Positions 51,207 to 60,066 of a DNA stretch of 64,000 bases are shown here, piece by piece. The notes beneath the pieces were generated by a model that saw only the letters and a list, made by a program, of their open reading frames with translations, was not told the DNA's origin and ran no database searches. Origin of the DNA: Streptomyces griseocarneus (GTDB lineage: Bacteria > Actinomycetota > Actinomycetes > Streptomycetales > Streptomycetaceae); NCBI RefSeq assembly GCF_014655595.1, contig NZ_BNBL01000008.1:278099-342098 (forward strand), in the 5' to 3' direction. Numbering within the stretch: the first letter of the stretch is position 1; each line of letters begins with the position of its first letter. The translations under genes were made by a program, and so were the position numbers.

Positions 51207-52280
51207 TCAGTCGATGACGGGAGGAACAGCACGGCGGTTGTTGTGGGACCAGGCCTCTTCGTCTTCCACCAGGTAATCGGGCCTCTGGCGCGGCCTGTTG
51301 GTGTTGCGTGCACGTTCCGAGTCGCTCGGGCCTCGCACGAGGCCTGCACCGCCCGGGATGAAAACGCGATCGCTATCGGCTCCGGTTCGCTGCCTGCGAC
51401 CGCCCACCACACCACCGCGTTCCGTGGCCAGGCGACGTCCCGAACTCCCGCTCCCCGACCGGCCGGCGGGGGCGCCGGGCATGGCGCCGCTCCCCGGAAC
51501 GAACCCCGCCTGCTGGCGTCCTCGACTGCTTTCGGTTCCGATGACCGTTCCCCGGGGCAGCTGAGTCGGGTTCTGAGCAGATGTTCGCGGTACCGGTCGA
51601 CCTCCCACGATGCCTCCTGCGGGAGCCCCGGGCGCAGGCACGTTGACTCGCCCCCCGACGAGGCCGCGCCCGGGCAGGTCGGTGACGGGCCTACGTGGTG
51701 TTGCGGCAGGGCCCTTCGGCCCACCGCACCAGACAGGCCCCGTGCGGCCAATTGGCGGCAGCGGCGGCACGGCTGGCGTCGCCGGGGCCGGGAGGCGGTC
51801 CGCCACACCACCGGTGTACGGCGGGGGCGTCGTGATGCCTCCGGCAGCAGACGGTGCTTGCGGCGCCACCACACCACCGGCAACCTCGACCGGCGTCGTG
51901 CGCGCCTCTGGCAGCTTCCCGGGGGCAACAGTCATGTCAGCGCCGGCACCAGCTCCTGGGCTACCCGCTTCGTACCCCAGGGGAGACGCACTGCCACTGT
52001 GTGGACCCGCGAACCCCGGTTGCGTCACGGCGCCAGGATTCGGCAAGTACTCAACCTTGTCGCCGACCAAACCCGGCATGTCCGCCGGCATCGGCCGGAA
52101 CGTGGGCCGCGGCGCCACCGACAGCTGGTGTGCCGACCACGCGTACATCGCGCACAGCTCTTCATGCGACTTCCACTCGAAATCCGACGCGATGATCAGA
52201 CCACTGACGGGCTTCGGCAGGATCGGGCTCGCCGAACCCGACGACGGCGGAGGCGGAGGCGGAGAAATGGGCGAGGCCAT
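51207..52280 (-). CDS. Pro/Gly-rich ESX-associated protein (PPE-like candidate)
   Basis: A 357-residue low-complexity protein: a Pro-rich start, a short helical piece (ASDFEWKSHEELCAMYAWSAHQLS, about 31-54), a long Gly/Pro/Ala linker with RGLVGGRVNVP-like repeats, and a conserved-looking end YLVEDEEAWSHNNRRAVPPVID. This end is common in Streptomyces proteins encoded beside WXG-type genes. Its ATG overlaps the upstream gene's stop (TGATG), and mycosin follows 26 bp later, so the three form an operon. It may be a secreted or chaperone-like partner. Confidence 0.8.
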   Translation of the reverse strand: MASPISPPPPPPSSGSASPILPKPVSGLIIASDFEWKSHEELCAMYAWSAHQLSVAPRPTFRPMPADMPGLVGDKVEYLPNPGAVTQPGFAGPHSGSASPLGYEAGSPGAGAGADMTVAPGKLPEARTTPVEVAGGVVAPQAPSAAGGITTPPPYTGGVADRLPAPATPAVPPLPPIGRTGPVWCGGPKGPAATPRRPVTDLPGRGLVGGRVNVPAPGAPAGGIVGGRPVPRTSAQNPTQLPRGTVIGTESSRGRQQAGFVPGSGAMPGAPAGRSGSGSSGRRLATERGGVVGGRRQRTGADSDRVFIPGGAGLVRGPSDSERARNTNRPRQRPDYLVEDEEAWSHNNRRAVPPVID

Positions 52281-52732
52281 CACATGCTCCCCTCCTCGCT
52301 GCCCTTCGGCGCGGGGCGGGCCGCGGGGGGAGTCCGGGGGGCCGTCTTCGGCGGGTGCGGGTCGAGTCCGGGGTCGTAGAGGGCGTGGGTCCGGGCCTGG
52401 ATCGCGGCCATGCGCGCGCGGAGGTCCTCGTCGACGTTGGCGTAGCCGACACGGGCGGCGTGGACGGCCGTGCTCAGGGCCTCGATCTGGTCGTTCAGGA
52501 GGGAGATCAGGGTCTTGAGCTGGCCGTGGATGTCGTTGTAGGCGCCGTGGAGCGAGTCGACCTCGGGGAAGTTGGCGCCGAGCTGGGCGGCCACGAGGTG
52601 GTTGTCGGCGACGCGCTGGGGGTCCGCCTCCGTGCCCCGGAGGTGGATGAGGATCTTCTCCAGCTTGCCCCGGAAGATCTTCAGTGACTGGAGCTCCGCG
52701 TGCATTCCGGCAGTCGCCGACCCGGCACCCAC
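52280..52732 (-). CDS. Helical WXG100-like small protein
   Basis: A 150-residue, almost fully helical protein (HAELQSLKIFRGKLEKILIHLRG, HGAYNDIHGQLKTLISLLNDQIEALSTAVHAARVGYANVDEDLRARMAAI) with a Pro-rich tail, like ESX substrates in shape though a strict WXG motif is absent. The GTG at 52732 has GAGGGG about 10 nt upstream; a longer frame to 52774 is possible. First gene of the operon with the Pro/Gly-rich protein and mycosin. Confidence 0.8.
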   Translation of the reverse strand: MGAGSATAGMHAELQSLKIFRGKLEKILIHLRGTEADPQRVADNHLVAAQLGANFPEVDSLHGAYNDIHGQLKTLISLLNDQIEALSTAVHAARVGYANVDEDLRARMAAIQARTHALYDPGLDPHPPKTAPRTPPAARPAPKGSEEGSM

Positions 52733-52815
52733 GTCCGTCCCACCCCTCGTGTCATCCCCGTCGCAACCTGTCACAGCCTACTGACGGGGGATGACATCCA
52801 CCTGAGTACGGGTAC

Positions 52816-55200
52816 TCAGACCTCCTGCGTCACGGCGGTCACAGCCGCCGCGGCCGTCTGGGGGCGGATCGGCAGGCGGTTGACGGGACGGCCCGTCGCG
52901 GCCCGTACCGCGCCCGCCACCGCCGCCGGCGAGGTGACGACCGGGACCGCGCTGATCGCCTTCGCGCCGAAGGGGGCGACGACGTCGCGCTCCTCGACGA
53001 GCTTGACGATGTGGACCTCCGGCGCGTCCAGGGCCGTGGGGAGGGCGTAACCGGTCAGGTCGGGGCGGCGGACGTGGCCGCCGCTCGTGCGGAGGTTCTC
53101 CGTCAGGGCCGCGCCGACGCCCTGGGTGATGCCCGCCTCGATGCGGGTGCGGGCCTGCGCGGGGTTGAGGACGCGGCCGACGTCCTGGGCGACCGCCATC
53201 TCCACCACGCGCACCGAGCCGAGCTCGACGTCGACGTCCACGACCGCGCGTACGGCGCAGAAGGCCATGCCGACGAAGGCGTCGCCCTGCCCGGTGTCGT
53301 CGAGCGGCTCCGTGGGGTGCGGGCGGCACTGGGCCGTCGCCCAGAGCTCCTTGCCGTCGAGGGCCTCGTCGACCGTCGTGCTGAGCACGCCGTCATAGGA
53401 GGTGATCTTGCCGTCGGCGATCGTCAGCAGCTCCGTCGACATGCCGAACTGGTGGGCCAGCGGCTGCAGCAGCTGCGTGCGCACCATGCGCGCCGCGCGC
53501 TCCACCGCGCCGCCCGAGACCCAGGTGTGGCGGCCGTGGGCGGCCGGGCCGGACGGGGGCTGGTCGGTGTCGACGGGGGCGACGTGGACCTCCTCGATGC
53601 CGAGGATCTCCTGGACGATCTGGCGGGCCAGCGTGGTGAAGCCCTGGCCCGTCTCGACCGCCGCGCAGATGACCGTGGCGACCGAGCCGCTGACCTTCAC
53701 CGTGGCCGTGGAGACCTCGTCCGTGCCCTCCGCGCCGAGCATGTGGACCATGCCGAGGCCGTAGCCGACGCCGCGCCGCACCGAGCCCGGTTCGCCGGCG
53801 CCGTCGGGGCCGCCGGGCAGCAGCCAGTCGTCCTCGGGGTCGTCCTTGGGGAGCGCGGGGAGCGGGTAGTCGCGGACCGCGCGCAGGAGTTCGGCGACGG
53901 GGGCCGGGCAGGTGACCGTCTGGCCGGTGGGCAGCAGGTCGCCGGTCGCCATGACGTTGCGCATGCGCAGTTCGGCCGGGTCGAGGCCGAGCTTCGCCGC
54001 GAGCTTGTCCATCTGGCCCTCGTACGCGGCGCACACCTGCATGGCGCCTTCGCCGCGCACGTGGCCGGAGGGGGGGTTGTTGGTGCGTACGGCCCAGCCC
54101 TCGACGAAGGCGTGCGGGACGACGTACGGGCCGCAGGCGAAGGCGACGGCCGCGGCCAGGGCCTCCGAGGAGGAGTCGGCGTAGGCGCCCGCGTCCAGCA
54201 GGATCTGGGCCTCGACCTTCACCAGCTTGCCGTCGGCGTCCGCGTGGTGGCGGTAGCGCAGCAGGGTGGGGTGGCGGTGGACGTGGCTGAGGAAGGACTC
54301 CTCGCGGGTGGCCGCGAGCTTGACCGGGTGGCCCGTGCGCAGCGCCAGCAGGCCGAGCGCGATCTGGGTGCCGACGTCCTCGCGATCGCCCATCGCGCCG
54401 GGGACGCCCGTGACGACGAGCTTCACGCGCTCCGGCTCCAGCGCGAAGCAGGCGGCCGCGAGGTCGCGGTCGTGGTGGGGGTCGGTGGAGGCGGTGTAGA
54501 GCTCCACGCCGCCGTCCGGGCGGGGCACGGCCAGGCCGGCCTCGGCGCCGATGGGCGCGGGGTCCTGGCGGCCGATCCGGTACAGGCCCTCGACGACGAC
54601 CTCGCCGACGGCGTCCGGGTCGCCGAAGCGCAGCGGGATGTGGCGGATCAGATTGCCGTCGGGGTGCAGCGGCTCGGCGGCGAAGGCCGCCTCGGGGTCG
54701 GTGACCGGCTCCATCACCTCGTACTCGACGGCGATGGCCGCGGCGGCGAGGCGGGCCGTGTCGGGGTGGTCGGCGGCGACGGCGGCGATCGGCTCGCCGT
54801 GGTGGCGGATCTGGTCGGACGCGAAGACGGGCCGGTCGGCGACGCCCCGGCCGTGGGCCGCGTCGCCGGGCACGTCGGCGTGCGTCACGACGGCGCGGAC
54901 GCCCGGCATCGTCGCGGCGGTGGAGGTGTCGATGGAGACGATGCGGGCGCGCGGGTGGGGCGAGCGCAGCACGGCGGCCCACAGCAGGCCCTCGGCCCAC
55001 AGGTCCGCCGCGTACGGGAAGGTGCCCTGCGCCTTGGCGACCGCGTCGGCGGCCGGGAGGGAGACGCCGATGCCGTGCGGCGGGGCCTCGGGGACGGCGG
55101 GCGGCACGAGGGAGGCGGTGGTGACGGACGCCGGGATGTCTCCCGCGCCCGTCGTGCCCCCGAGGCCGCCCATTCCGGCCATCCCGCCCATTCCCGTCAT
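52816..55200 (-). CDS. Xanthine dehydrogenase-family molybdopterin subunit with atypical active site
   Basis: A 794-residue large subunit. Overall order matches the family: hammerhead domain (about 45-165), then two Mo-cofactor domains. Key motifs deviate. The FGAK loop reads FGAKAISA, so the usual catalytic Glu is Ala751. The RGFGxPQ-type motif is RGEGAMQ, and the GGxFGGK-type loop is GAMGDREDVG. The N-terminus carries an odd MGGMAGMGGLGG run. Its ATG overlaps the Fe-S gene stop (ATGA). Purine or aldehyde oxidation is the family role; this protein's substrate and activity are uncertain. Confidence 0.88.
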   Translation of the reverse strand: MTGMGGMAGMGGLGGTTGAGDIPASVTTASLVPPAVPEAPPHGIGVSLPAADAVAKAQGTFPYAADLWAEGLLWAAVLRSPHPRARIVSIDTSTAATMPGVRAVVTHADVPGDAAHGRGVADRPVFASDQIRHHGEPIAAVAADHPDTARLAAAAIAVEYEVMEPVTDPEAAFAAEPLHPDGNLIRHIPLRFGDPDAVGEVVVEGLYRIGRQDPAPIGAEAGLAVPRPDGGVELYTASTDPHHDRDLAAACFALEPERVKLVVTGVPGAMGDREDVGTQIALGLLALRTGHPVKLAATREESFLSHVHRHPTLLRYRHHADADGKLVKVEAQILLDAGAYADSSSEALAAAVAFACGPYVVPHAFVEGWAVRTNNPPSGHVRGEGAMQVCAAYEGQMDKLAAKLGLDPAELRMRNVMATGDLLPTGQTVTCPAPVAELLRAVRDYPLPALPKDDPEDDWLLPGGPDGAGEPGSVRRGVGYGLGMVHMLGAEGTDEVSTATVKVSGSVATVICAAVETGQGFTTLARQIVQEILGIEEVHVAPVDTDQPPSGPAAHGRHTWVSGGAVERAARMVRTQLLQPLAHQFGMSTELLTIADGKITSYDGVLSTTVDEALDGKELWATAQCRPHPTEPLDDTGQGDAFVGMAFCAVRAVVDVDVELGSVRVVEMAVAQDVGRVLNPAQARTRIEAGITQGVGAALTENLRTSGGHVRRPDLTGYALPTALDAPEVHIVKLVEERDVVAPFGAKAISAVPVVTSPAAVAGAVRAATGRPVNRLPIRPQTAAAAVTAVTQEV

Positions 55201-56924
55201 GCCATCGCCCTTCCGTCACCACTGTCGCTGCCGTCGCCGTACGGGCCGTACGGGCCCGCCTGATGCGGGATGTTCGCCGTGGACGCGTCCGGCTCCTGCT
55301 GGGTCCGGTCCTCCTCCAGGGCCGCGGCCGCTTCGGCGCGCTCGTCGACGACCTGGCGCACGGCCTGGAGCACGCCCCGGTAGCCGGAGCAGCGGCAGAG
55401 GTTGCCGCAGATCGCCTGGCGGGTCTCCCGCTCGGTGGGGGCGTGGTTGCCCTCGAGCAGGTCGTGCACGGTCATCGCGAGGCCGGGCACGCAGAAACCG
55501 CACTGCACGGCCCCGCACTCGGCGAGCGCGCGCTGCACGTCGGACGGCTGGCCGTGCTGCGCCAGGCCCTCGACCGTACGGATCTCCGAGCCCGCCGTGG
55601 TCGCGGCGGGCACCAGGCAGGAGGCGACGAGCCGGCCGTCGACCTGGACGGAGCAGGCGCCGCACTCGCCCTGCGAGCAGCCGTCCTTGGCGCCGGCGAG
55701 ACCGAGCCGCTCACGCAGGACGTACAGCAGGGACTCGCCGATCCAGGCGTCCGTGACGGGGCGGTCGGTGCCGTTGACGTGCAGGACGTACGAGGCGCAG
55801 GGGTGTTCGTTGTGCGGCTGGAGCAGGGCCTCGGGCTGGGGCTCCAGGTGCGGTTGCGGCTGCGCCTCGGGCGCGGCGTACGACTCGGGCGCGGCGTACT
55901 GCTCCGGCCCCGCGTACTGCTCCGGTACGTGGACGGGCTCGGCGTCCGGCGCGACGGGCGCCGCCTCGGCGGCGGGCGCCTGGACGGCCTCGGGCTCGGG
56001 CACGGCCTCAGCCACCGGCTCGGCCAGGGGCTCGGGAGCCGGCTCGGCCACGGGCTCGGGGGCGGGCGCGGCGGCCTCGGGGGCCACCGGCGGCGTGTGG
56101 TCGAGGGGCTGGTGGTCGAGCGGGGGCTCGGGCGACTCGGGCGCGGGGTCGCCTTCCGCCGGCGCCTGCGCCCGCGCGGCCGTCGTCCACTCTCCGGTCG
56201 GATTATCGCCCGCACCGGTGACCTCGCCGACGGGCGCGGCGTACTCGTGGTGCGCGTCCAGGCCCGCTTCGCGCAGGGGGTACTCCCCCGACTCGTCCAC
56301 CGAGTCGTCGCCGGCGGCGGGCACCGACCACTGGCCCATCACCGAGGGGTCGGACACCGGAACACCGGCGTACCCGCCCTGGACGTCGTGACCGCCGTAA
56401 CCATCGGGACCGACGTGACCGCCGTGGACGTCATGACCACCGTGGACATCGTGACCACCGTGGACGTCGTGACCGACCTGGCCACCATGACCACCATGGA
56501 CGTCGTGACCGCCCTGACCGTCCTCGGCCACGAACGGCATGGGCCAGGGCTGCGTGTCGTGCGGGTCGGCGGGGCCGCCGCCGTCGGGGCCGTCCGGCGC
56601 GGAGTCGGCGGGCACGCCCGCGTGGCCGTAGGAGGCCTCGTACGCCGGCGCGTCCCACTGGCCGCCGTGCGCGACCGACACGGGCGCGGCCACGGGCTGC
56701 TGCCACGCGTCGGCCACCGGAGGGGCGTAGCCCGTACCGGGCGCCGCGAGCGGTCCCCAGGAGCCCTGCGCGCCGGCTCCGGCGCCCGCGCCGGGGTGGG
56801 CCAGGAGCTCCGGCGGGAGCTGCACGAACGTCGTGCCTTCGGCGTCCAGTTCCCCGCCTCGGGGAATGGGCTGCCAGCCGCCCTCGGCGGACGCATGGGT
56901 GTGTCGCTGCTGTTCGTCACTCAC
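55197..56924 (-). CDS. 2Fe-2S subunit of xanthine dehydrogenase family with 375-residue repeat extension
   Basis: A 575-residue protein. The C-terminal 200 residues are the normal two-cluster subunit: Cys416/421/424/436 (CSQGECGACS) for the plant-type cluster and Cys475/478/510/512 (CGFC, CRC) for the second. The first 375 residues are an unusual low-complexity region: Gly/Ala-rich, then a His-Gly block at 138-187 with repeated HDVHGG, then Pro/Glu/Ala-rich, then EQYAGPEQYAAPESYAAPEA. The GTG at 56924 overlaps the FAD-subunit stop (GTGA). Typical family members are about 160-200 residues. Confidence 0.88.
   Translation of the reverse strand: MSDEQQRHTHASAEGGWQPIPRGGELDAEGTTFVQLPPELLAHPGAGAGAGAQGSWGPLAAPGTGYAPPVADAWQQPVAAPVSVAHGGQWDAPAYEASYGHAGVPADSAPDGPDGGGPADPHDTQPWPMPFVAEDGQGGHDVHGGHGGQVGHDVHGGHDVHGGHDVHGGHVGPDGYGGHDVQGGYAGVPVSDPSVMGQWSVPAAGDDSVDESGEYPLREAGLDAHHEYAAPVGEVTGAGDNPTGEWTTAARAQAPAEGDPAPESPEPPLDHQPLDHTPPVAPEAAAPAPEPVAEPAPEPLAEPVAEAVPEPEAVQAPAAEAAPVAPDAEPVHVPEQYAGPEQYAAPESYAAPEAQPQPHLEPQPEALLQPHNEHPCASYVLHVNGTDRPVTDAWIGESLLYVLRERLGLAGAKDGCSQGECGACSVQVDGRLVASCLVPAATTAGSEIRTVEGLAQHGQPSDVQRALAECGAVQCGFCVPGLAMTVHDLLEGNHAPTERETRQAICGNLCRCSGYRGVLQAVRQVVDERAEAAAALEEDRTQQEPDASTANIPHQAGPYGPYGDGSDSGDGRAMA
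56364..56513 (-). repeat. Coding His-Gly repeat (HDVHGG units)
   Basis: About 150 bp of imperfect tandem repeats with an 18-bp period (GTCCACGGTGGTCATGAC-like units on the minus strand) encode four copies of HDVHGGH-type units plus variants HGGQVG and HDVQGG. It lies within the N-terminal extension of the Fe-S subunit. Confidence 0.85.
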
Positions 56925-57826
56925 GCGAGTGCCCTCCCCAGAGCTCGGCGGGCCAGAGTCGACACCGTACGACGGAGATGCAGCACGGCCGGCGGCAGGG
57001 TACCCGGCTCGGTGCCGTCGAGGACGGGCTGCGCGGGGGGCGGGTCGGGGATGCACGCGGTGGCGACGTAGTCGCCGAACGCCGCGAGGACGTCCGGGGC
57101 GAGCGCGCGCTCCCCGTCCCAGTCGACGATCGAGGAGACCCAGCGCTCCGCGTCGAACGGCCGCAGCGGCATCGGCGCCACCGCGCCCACCGCGCACCGC
57201 ACGCTGCGCCGCGCGGGGTCCAGGACGACGGCCACGGACGCGATGGCGCGGCTGGGGCCCGTACGGCCGGTGGCCTTGAGGAAGGTCTGCGGGGCGTGCA
57301 GGAGCGGCACGCGCACGTACCCGATCAGCTCGCCCGGCCGCAGCATGTCCAGCCCGGCCAGCAGCCGGCCGATGGGCATCTCGCGGCGTTCGCCGCCGGG
57401 CCCCGCGATGACCAGCGAGGCCTCCAGGGCGGCGAGCACGGGCAGCGCGTCGTTGGTGGGGGCGGCGGAGGCGATGTTGCCGCCGAGGGTGCCGGCGTTG
57501 CGGATCTGCGGCGGGCCGGCGGACCGGGCGGCGGCGGCGAGGGCGGGGATGAGGGCGGCGAAGTCCGGGCGGCCCATGCGGGCGTGGGTGAGACCGGCGC
57601 CGAGCAGGGCGGCGCCGTCCTGGTACTGCCAGCCGCGGATCTCGTTGATGCGGCCGAGGCCGACGAGCGCGGCGGGTCGCAGCAGCCCGGAGTTGACGGC
57701 GGCCATCAGGTCCGTGCCGCCCGCCACGGGCACGGCCGTGGGCATGGCGGCCAGCGCCGCCACGGCTTCGTCGAGCGAGCCCGGCAACGTCACCGTGTGC
57801 GCCGCCTGCGGTGCGTGCGTGGTCAA
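56921..57826 (-). CDS. FAD-binding subunit of xanthine dehydrogenase family
   Basis: A 301-residue middle subunit with the FAD motifs PVAGGTDLMAAVNSG (about 30-44) and IRNAGTLGGNIASAAPTND (about 107-125), and a C-terminal CO-dehydrogenase flavoprotein domain. The probable start is a TTG at 57826 with AAGGGG upstream; a longer frame to 58060 has no family support. It is the first gene of the FAD, Fe-S, Mo subunit operon, all coupled by overlapping stop/start codons. Confidence 0.88.
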   Translation of the reverse strand: MTTHAPQAAHTVTLPGSLDEAVAALAAMPTAVPVAGGTDLMAAVNSGLLRPAALVGLGRINEIRGWQYQDGAALLGAGLTHARMGRPDFAALIPALAAAARSAGPPQIRNAGTLGGNIASAAPTNDALPVLAALEASLVIAGPGGERREMPIGRLLAGLDMLRPGELIGYVRVPLLHAPQTFLKATGRTGPSRAIASVAVVLDPARRSVRCAVGAVAPMPLRPFDAERWVSSIVDWDGERALAPDVLAAFGDYVATACIPDPPPAQPVLDGTEPGTLPPAVLHLRRTVSTLARRALGRALA

Positions 57827-58149
57827 CCCAGCTGCCCCTTCCCCGGAGGTCCCGACTGTTCCGCCAGGTCTCGCCGTACGGTACGTGCTGTCGGCCCGGA
57901 CGTGGCAACTCTGGCACATCTTCCGGGTGCGCTGTCGCGAGGGTCCACGAACCGCCGGACTGCCCTCACTCGGAATGGAGGCAGGAAAAGTCCGGATTCG
58001 GGAACTCTCTCCCTCATGAGCACTGTGGGCAATCTGTGCGTATTGCCTGCGTATTGCCATGCTTCAGTGACCCTTGTACGACTTACGGCAGTGTGTGAAC
58101 GACCACCGTGCCAGGGGCCGCCCCACGGTTCGTCACCTTCCGCCGCGCC
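57827..58149. other. 323-bp region upstream of the xanthine dehydrogenase-like operon
   Basis: No gene is supported. A tandem duplication of GCGTATTGCCT lies at about 58037-58058 and the surrounding sequence is relatively A/T-rich, so the operon promoter and regulator sites are probably here. The hexosaminidase gene, on the same strand, ends at the right edge. Confidence 0.45.
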
Positions 58150-59874
58150 TCACACGATCGGGGGCGCACCCTCGATCGGACGTCCGAGCACGCCGGGCCG
58201 GCGCTGCCAGGGGCGCGGGCCGCCGGGCGGGCGGTAGTCGACGCCCAGGGCGTCGAGCCGGGCGTAGTGGGCGGCGGCCATCCGCCGCTCGAAGCCGGCG
58301 TAGTCGCGGACGGCGGGCGGCGGGAGGTCGGACCACACCGCCTCGGCGAAGGCGGCGAGCCGCGGGAACGCCTGATAGTCGACGCGCTGCTGGTTCTCCA
58401 TCACCTCGGTCCAGATGTTGGCCTGCGCCCCGAGCACGCGGCCGGCCTCCGCGTCCGTCAGCCCCGCCGGCACCGGCTCGAAGCGGTAGACGTCCTCCAG
58501 GGTGCGGACGTAGCCGATGGGGACGGGCTCGTCGCCGCCGGGCGCCTGCCGGTGGTCGAGATAGACCTGCTCCTGGGGGCACATGACGACGTCGTGCCCG
58601 GCGCGGGCCGCGGCGACCCCGCCCGCGCTGCCGCGCCAGGAGGAGACCGCGGCCCCCGGCGACAGGCCGCCTTCCAGCAGGCCGCCCTCGAGGATCTCGT
58701 CCCACCCGATGAGCCGCCGGCCGCGCCCGGCGAGCCAGCGGTCGAAGTGCCGGACGAACCAGCCCTGCAGCTCGTCCTCGTCCGCCAGCCCCTCCGCCGC
58801 CCTCCGCGCCCGGGCAGCCGGGGAGGCCCTCCACTGGTCCTTGGGGCACTCGTCGCCGCCGATGTGGACGAAGGGCGACGGGAAGAGCTCGAGCACTTCG
58901 GCCAGCACGTTCTCGTAGAAGGCGAGGGTGGTGTCAGTGGGGGCGAGTACGTTCTCGCTGATGCCCCAGGTGTCGCGGACGGAGAGGGTGGTGGTGTCGA
59001 TGACGTCGGTGTTGCCCAGTTCGGGGTACGCGGCGATGGCGGCCTGCGAATGGCCCGGAATGTCGATCTCGGGCACGACGGTGACGTGCCGTCCGGCCGC
59101 GTACGCGACGATCTCGCGAAGATCGTCCTTCGTGTAGTAGCCGCCGTGCGGCCGCTCGTCCCACAGCGGGGACGCGCCGTGCCCGGTCCGGGTGCGCGCC
59201 CGCCAGGCGCCGGTCTCCGTCAGCCTCGGGTAGCGCTCGATCTCCACGCGCCAGCCCTGATCGTCGGTCAGGTGCAGGTGCAGGACGTTCAGCTTGTGGG
59301 CGGCGAGCAGGTCGACGTAGCGAAGCACGCCGTCCTTGGGCATGAAGTGCCGGGCGACGTCGAGGAGGACTCCGCGCCAGCGGAAGCGCGGGGCGTCCTC
59401 GACGGCGACGGGGGGCACGGTCCACGCACGACGCGAGGTCACCGGCGCGCGCCGGAACGCCTCCGGGCCGAGCAGCTGACGCAGGGTCTGCGCCGCCCAG
59501 AAGACCCCGGCGGCCCCGCCCCCGTCGACGCGCACGGCGTGCGCGTCGACGACGAGGCGATAGCCCTCCGGGCCGAGCTCCCGCCCGACGGCCGCGTCGA
59601 TGCCCAGCACGATGCGGCTACCGGGGCCGGCGCCGGGGCCGGCGCCGGGGCCGGCAGGGCGGGCCGGGTCCGCGGGTGCGAGCGGCAGGCTCGTCGCCGC
59701 GCCGACGGTCGCGCGCAGCCAGTGCGCGACCCCCTCGGTGCCGGGCCGCGCCTCGATCACGGTGTCCTCGTCGAGGACGTACAAAGCCGCCGACGGCACG
59801 CCCCGCATCCGGCGCGGGGCCGGAATCAGGGCCGGGTGCGAGAGGGGTAGCGGGTGCGGGAGCGGATCGGCCAT
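58150..59874 (-). CDS. Beta-N-acetylhexosaminidase, GH20 family
   Basis: A 574-residue enzyme with an N-terminal GH20b domain and a catalytic barrel. FRWRGVLLDVARHFMPKDGVLRYVDLLAAHKLN, HLHLTDDQGWRVEI, PEIDIPGHSQAAI and the catalytic pair Asp341-Glu342 (HIGGDEC) are all present. No signal peptide is evident, so it may act inside the cell on imported chito-oligosaccharides, linking it to the GlcNAc PTS at 14-17 kb. An internal GPGAGPGAGPG run (about residues 75-85) comes from a GGGGCCGGCGCC-like repeat. The ATG at 59874 has no strong ribosome site. Confidence 0.92.
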   Translation of the reverse strand: MADPLPHPLPLSHPALIPAPRRMRGVPSAALYVLDEDTVIEARPGTEGVAHWLRATVGAATSLPLAPADPARPAGPGAGPGAGPGSRIVLGIDAAVGRELGPEGYRLVVDAHAVRVDGGGAAGVFWAAQTLRQLLGPEAFRRAPVTSRRAWTVPPVAVEDAPRFRWRGVLLDVARHFMPKDGVLRYVDLLAAHKLNVLHLHLTDDQGWRVEIERYPRLTETGAWRARTRTGHGASPLWDERPHGGYYTKDDLREIVAYAAGRHVTVVPEIDIPGHSQAAIAAYPELGNTDVIDTTTLSVRDTWGISENVLAPTDTTLAFYENVLAEVLELFPSPFVHIGGDECPKDQWRASPAARARRAAEGLADEDELQGWFVRHFDRWLAGRGRRLIGWDEILEGGLLEGGLSPGAAVSSWRGSAGGVAAARAGHDVVMCPQEQVYLDHRQAPGGDEPVPIGYVRTLEDVYRFEPVPAGLTDAEAGRVLGAQANIWTEVMENQQRVDYQAFPRLAAFAEAVWSDLPPPAVRDYAGFERRMAAAHYARLDALGVDYRPPGGPRPWQRRPGVLGRPIEGAPPIV

Positions 59875-60000
59875 GCGTCACTCCTCAGTGCTCGGCGTGC
59901 CGCACAGGCGCCCGCGCGGCCCGGGGCACAGGCACGCGCTCGGCCCGGCAGCGGCACGCGCGGTCCGGCAAGGGTCCGTACGCGGCCCGGCATAGGCGAA

Positions 60001-60037
60001 CGGCTCCCGGGGACGCGCTCGCGCGCCCCAGGAGCCG
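60001..60037 (-). terminator. Hairpin terminator after the DUF3039 gene
   Basis: CGGCTCC/GGAGCCG continues through GGGG/CCCC and CGCG/CGCG with single-base bulges and a 4-nt loop. It lies 30 nt past the DUF3039 stop. Confidence 0.7.
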
Positions 60038-60066
60038 TGGAAAAGCCTGAGGTGGTGGGAAGGGGG

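Noticed and set aside
56364..56513. Tandem repeats resembling a small CRISPR or minisatellite array
   Set aside because: Units are contiguous without spacers, stay in frame and encode HDVHGG repeats.
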